Source: Persicitalea jodogahamensis (lineage in GTDB: Bacteria > Bacteroidota > Bacteroidia > Cytophagales > Spirosomataceae). From it: a stretch of 64,000 nt of DNA. Positions 62,031 to 64,000 of the stretch are shown here, in pieces; the stretch's first letter is position 1; each line of letters begins with the position of its first letter. A program made the position numbers and the translations under genes. Where the stretch lies: positions 1,047,629-1,111,628 of the forward strand of contig NZ_BMXF01000002.1 in assembly GCF_014651615.1 (NCBI RefSeq), given 5' to 3'. The notes below the pieces were generated by a model. That model saw nothing but the letters and a program-made list of their open reading frames with translations, did not search any database and was not told the origin of the DNA.

Positions 62031-64000
62031 TTACCGGATCCCGAAGATCTTAAAACTATCGATCAGGACACCTGCGTCTATCATGCGCAACTTTAAGGTG
62101 TGTTTTCCTTTAACGAGTTTCAGCACAGACAGTGATTTGGTAGTTTGGTTAGAAAGCACGTTTTCTTTCCATTCTTCGCTCCTGCCGATAGTTTCGAAGT
62201 CAACCATTTGCCAAGTACCTTCGTCCACCTGAAGCGCCACTTTTTGTCCCGAAGAAAGGGTCAACGGATGTAAGGGAATAGCCTTTATCTTAATTTCTAC
62301 TGAGCCGGTTTCGGGTAAATTAAAATCGTATTCAACTTGCGGCTGATTGGATTTGAGCGGGGAAGCAATTGTAAACGGTCTGGAAACCAACAAATTACCC
62401 GAAAAACCAGGTTCTGATATTTTCTCCCAATACGCATCCGGGGTAGATGAAATACGGCTGTAATCGCCCGCCGGAATATCAACCAACGACTTGGGTACAC
62501 TCACAGTCGATTTCTGCTCCACATTCTTAAGAGCTTCTGGTGTACTAAAAACGGGCAACTGTCGCGGGTTCATGGTCATAACATGGTTCCATTTGCCGTT
62601 TGAAATGATGTGATTATACTTATTTGTAAGACTGACAATGGAGTCGTAAGCGGCAACAGCTTTTTGAAAATACGGGTTGTTGTCGGTGCGTTCGCCGGAT
62701 TTTGTGGTATAGTAGAGGTCAAGATTTAAAAATTTCTTATTCATTTGGCTTGCCGCCCGAACGGGATAGCCCACCAGTTGAAAATAAGCTGACGCATAGT
62801 CGCTATTTCGGGGCTGTAAAGCCAGTGTTTCACGGTCAAGTTTGTCATAGGCTGCAAGCCGTTCCTCGACTTCCTCCAAACTGAAAGTTGTCGGATGGGT
62901 GGGAGTTGTGGGTTCTACTTTGCTCCACCCCATAAACTCGGGTTTTCTGATGTAGGAAAGGCGGTAATTTTTCCAAAGCAGCGCCGCCGCTTCCTTTGAA
63001 TTCAAATTGCTCTTTGTCCAGTTTTCAAGGTGTTTAAAAACCGATTCATTCGTCAGAAACGGCCTGATGTCATAGGCCATATCCAAAAAAAGTTGCGTTG
63101 GGTATTCAATGGCTTTAATATCGCCTACGTTTACCACCCAAACGTTTCTCGCTCCTGTTTCATAGGCTTTTTGCATCTCAAAACGCATTAAAGCGGGGTC
63201 GGTAGTACCAATCCAAAGATAATCGTGGGGGCGCCCCCAATACGAGGCATGGTAGTACACACCCGCTCCTCCTGTTCGTTTTCGTTCGGTTTCGTTGCTC
63301 AGGCTTTTAATGTAGCCGTAGTTGTCATCCGGCCAAATGAGCGTTACGTCCTCGGGAACGTTTAGTCCGGCTTTATACAAATCCAAAACCTCCTTGTAGA
63401 GAGTCATTACCTGCGGCACCTCAGCAGGGGCTTTTCCGGTCACCTGGCTTAACAGCTGCCGTTGGTCATTAATAATCCTATTCGTTAATTCCACGGCTTC
63501 CGCTTCGTTTTTTGTCCCTTCCATGCCGCTGTCGTGCTTTCCTCGCATCCCGATCGAATACAAATTCCCGAAGCCTTTGATTTCTTCGAGGCGGCTCTGC
63601 CAATACGTCCGAATCTTTGCCGAATTGGTAATGTAGTTGTACTCACCCATAGTCTGGTCGTTCCATTCATCCACGTTGTTCCGCATGAGGGGCTCTGCGT
63701 GCGAGGTGCCAACCACGATTTGGTATTTCTGGGCCACCTCCTTGTTTTCGGGATAGTGGTAAAAGGCCTTGGTACTTGGGTGCATGGCAGGCCAGATAAG
63801 GTTGGCCTTCAAACGAAGCAGTAGTTCAAATACTTTTGCGTACGTTTTCGGGCCAATGTCTTTCAGGCCGGTTTCAAATGTTTTCGCCGCCCAGGGTTGT
63901 AGGCCCCAGTCTTCGTCGTTGATAAAAATACCCCGGTATTTCACCGATGGCGCAAGACTCACAGAGTCATTTACCCAAAAGGCTTCCTTCCGTTTTTGTA
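62031..64000 (-). CDS. GH115-family alpha-glucuronidase, N-terminus outside the window
   Basis: The frame is open to the window edge; the last bases encode QKRKEAFWVNDSVSLAPSVK, continuing into YRGIFINDEDWGLQPWAAKT, the GH115 signature. Later segments GTSHAEPLMRNN, YSIGMRGKHDSGMEGTKNEA, WPDDNYGYIKSLSN and VVNVGDIKAIEYPTQLFLDM are also typical, and a C-terminal beta-sandwich ends DSFKIFGIR. GH115 enzymes remove glucuronic acid or 4-O-methylglucuronic acid side chains from xylan. About 656 codons are seen; the full enzyme is usually 800-950, so the signal peptide and N-terminal domain lie beyond 64000. A GTG at 63962 inside the frame is not the start. Confidence 0.93.
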   Translation of the reverse strand, partial: QKRKEAFWVNDSVSLAPSVKYRGIFINDEDWGLQPWAAKTFETGLKDIGPKTYAKVFELLLRLKANLIWPAMHPSTKAFYHYPENKEVAQKYQIVVGTSHAEPLMRNNVDEWNDQTMGEYNYITNSAKIRTYWQSRLEEIKGFGNLYSIGMRGKHDSGMEGTKNEAEAVELTNRIINDQRQLLSQVTGKAPAEVPQVMTLYKEVLDLYKAGLNVPEDVTLIWPDDNYGYIKSLSNETERKRTGGAGVYYHASYWGRPHDYLWIGTTDPALMRFEMQKAYETGARNVWVVNVGDIKAIEYPTQLFLDMAYDIRPFLTNESVFKHLENWTKSNLNSKEAAALLWKNYRLSYIRKPEFMGWSKVEPTTPTHPTTFSLEEVEERLAAYDKLDRETLALQPRNSDYASAYFQLVGYPVRAASQMNKKFLNLDLYYTTKSGERTDNNPYFQKAVAAYDSIVSLTNKYNHIISNGKWNHVMTMNPRQLPVFSTPEALKNVEQKSTVSVPKSLVDIPAGDYSRISSTPDAYWEKISEPGFSGNLLVSRPFTIASPLKSNQPQVEYDFNLPETGSVEIKIKAIPLHPLTLSSGQKVALQVDEGTWQMVDFETIGRSEEWKENVLSNQTTKSLSVLKLVKGKHTLKLRMIDAGVLIDSFKIFGIR

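Noticed and set aside
62031-63962. GTG 63962 as the start of the GH115 gene
   Set aside because: The frame stays open to the window edge and the upstream residues continue the GH115 pattern.
1-64000. Type IX secretion C-terminal sorting domains on the secreted enzymes
   Set aside because: None of the exported proteins ends with the typical Ig-like sorting domain, although SprA is encoded here.

Overview
This window is a chromosomal segment of a Bacteroidota bacterium, most likely order Cytophagales (Spirosomaceae/Cytophagaceae-like). The evidence is three SusC/SusD outer-membrane uptake pairs, two ECF sigma/FecR regulatory pairs, the type IX secretion translocon protein SprA, many lipoproteins with Bacteroidota-type lipoboxes, weak Shine-Dalgarno sequences, and promoters of the TTTG-N19-TANNTTTG kind (clearest before tatA, ruvA and rimP). 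No CRISPR array, rRNA, convincing tRNA or intact transposon was seen. Only one decayed transposase remnant is present, near the right end.

Left part (1-34.7 kb) is accessory glycan and surface-polymer metabolism. Block A (1-4.9 kb, +) is the tail of a SusC, a SusD lipoprotein, a fasciclin-domain lipoprotein and a heparinase II/III-type polysaccharide lyase. Block B (5.0-14.9 kb, -) is, in transcription order, ECF sigma, FecR anti-sigma, SusC with an STN signalling domain, SusD, and an 821-residue lipoprotein of unknown function built as an internal duplication. A THI5/NMT1-like protein, a DUF5117-type zinc metalloprotease and a porin-like outer-membrane protein follow (15-20.4 kb). Block C (20.6-31 kb, +) is a second ECF sigma, FecR, STN-SusC, SusD series that continues with a glycerophosphodiester phosphodiesterase-family enzyme (overlapping susD by one base) and a PHP-domain metallohydrolase. 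This suggests uptake and hydrolysis of a phosphodiester-containing substrate. Facing it is a protein that fuses a prenyltransferase-like alpha/alpha toroid to a degenerate PHP-like domain. An M14 carboxypeptidase and an amidohydrolase follow.

Middle part (36-56 kb) is mostly core genome: malate dehydrogenase (mdh), a DUF1232 membrane protein, tatA, gatA, a LysM lytic transglycosylase, ruvA, the 7.2-kb sprA gene, an endonuclease/exonuclease/phosphatase-family membrane protein, and the rimP-nusA-infB translation/transcription operon with a terminator-like hairpin in its short leader. Two tandem small, very acidic, probably disordered proteins follow infB.

Right part (56.7-64 kb, -) is again carbohydrate-linked: a GH115-family alpha-glucuronidase cut by the window edge, an IS630-type transposase remnant, a lipocalin-like lipoprotein, a VOC protein, a DUF5009 (HGSNAT-like) membrane acyltransferase, a GMC oxidoreductase and an esterase-like lipoprotein.

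The most distinctive non-coding signals are long inverted repeats in both sigma/FecR intercistronic gaps (one ends flush against the fecR start codon), a perfect 23-bp terminator stem after the metalloprotease gene, and a 15-base palindrome in the mdh promoter region. All functional calls come from reading motifs by eye; no database search was run.
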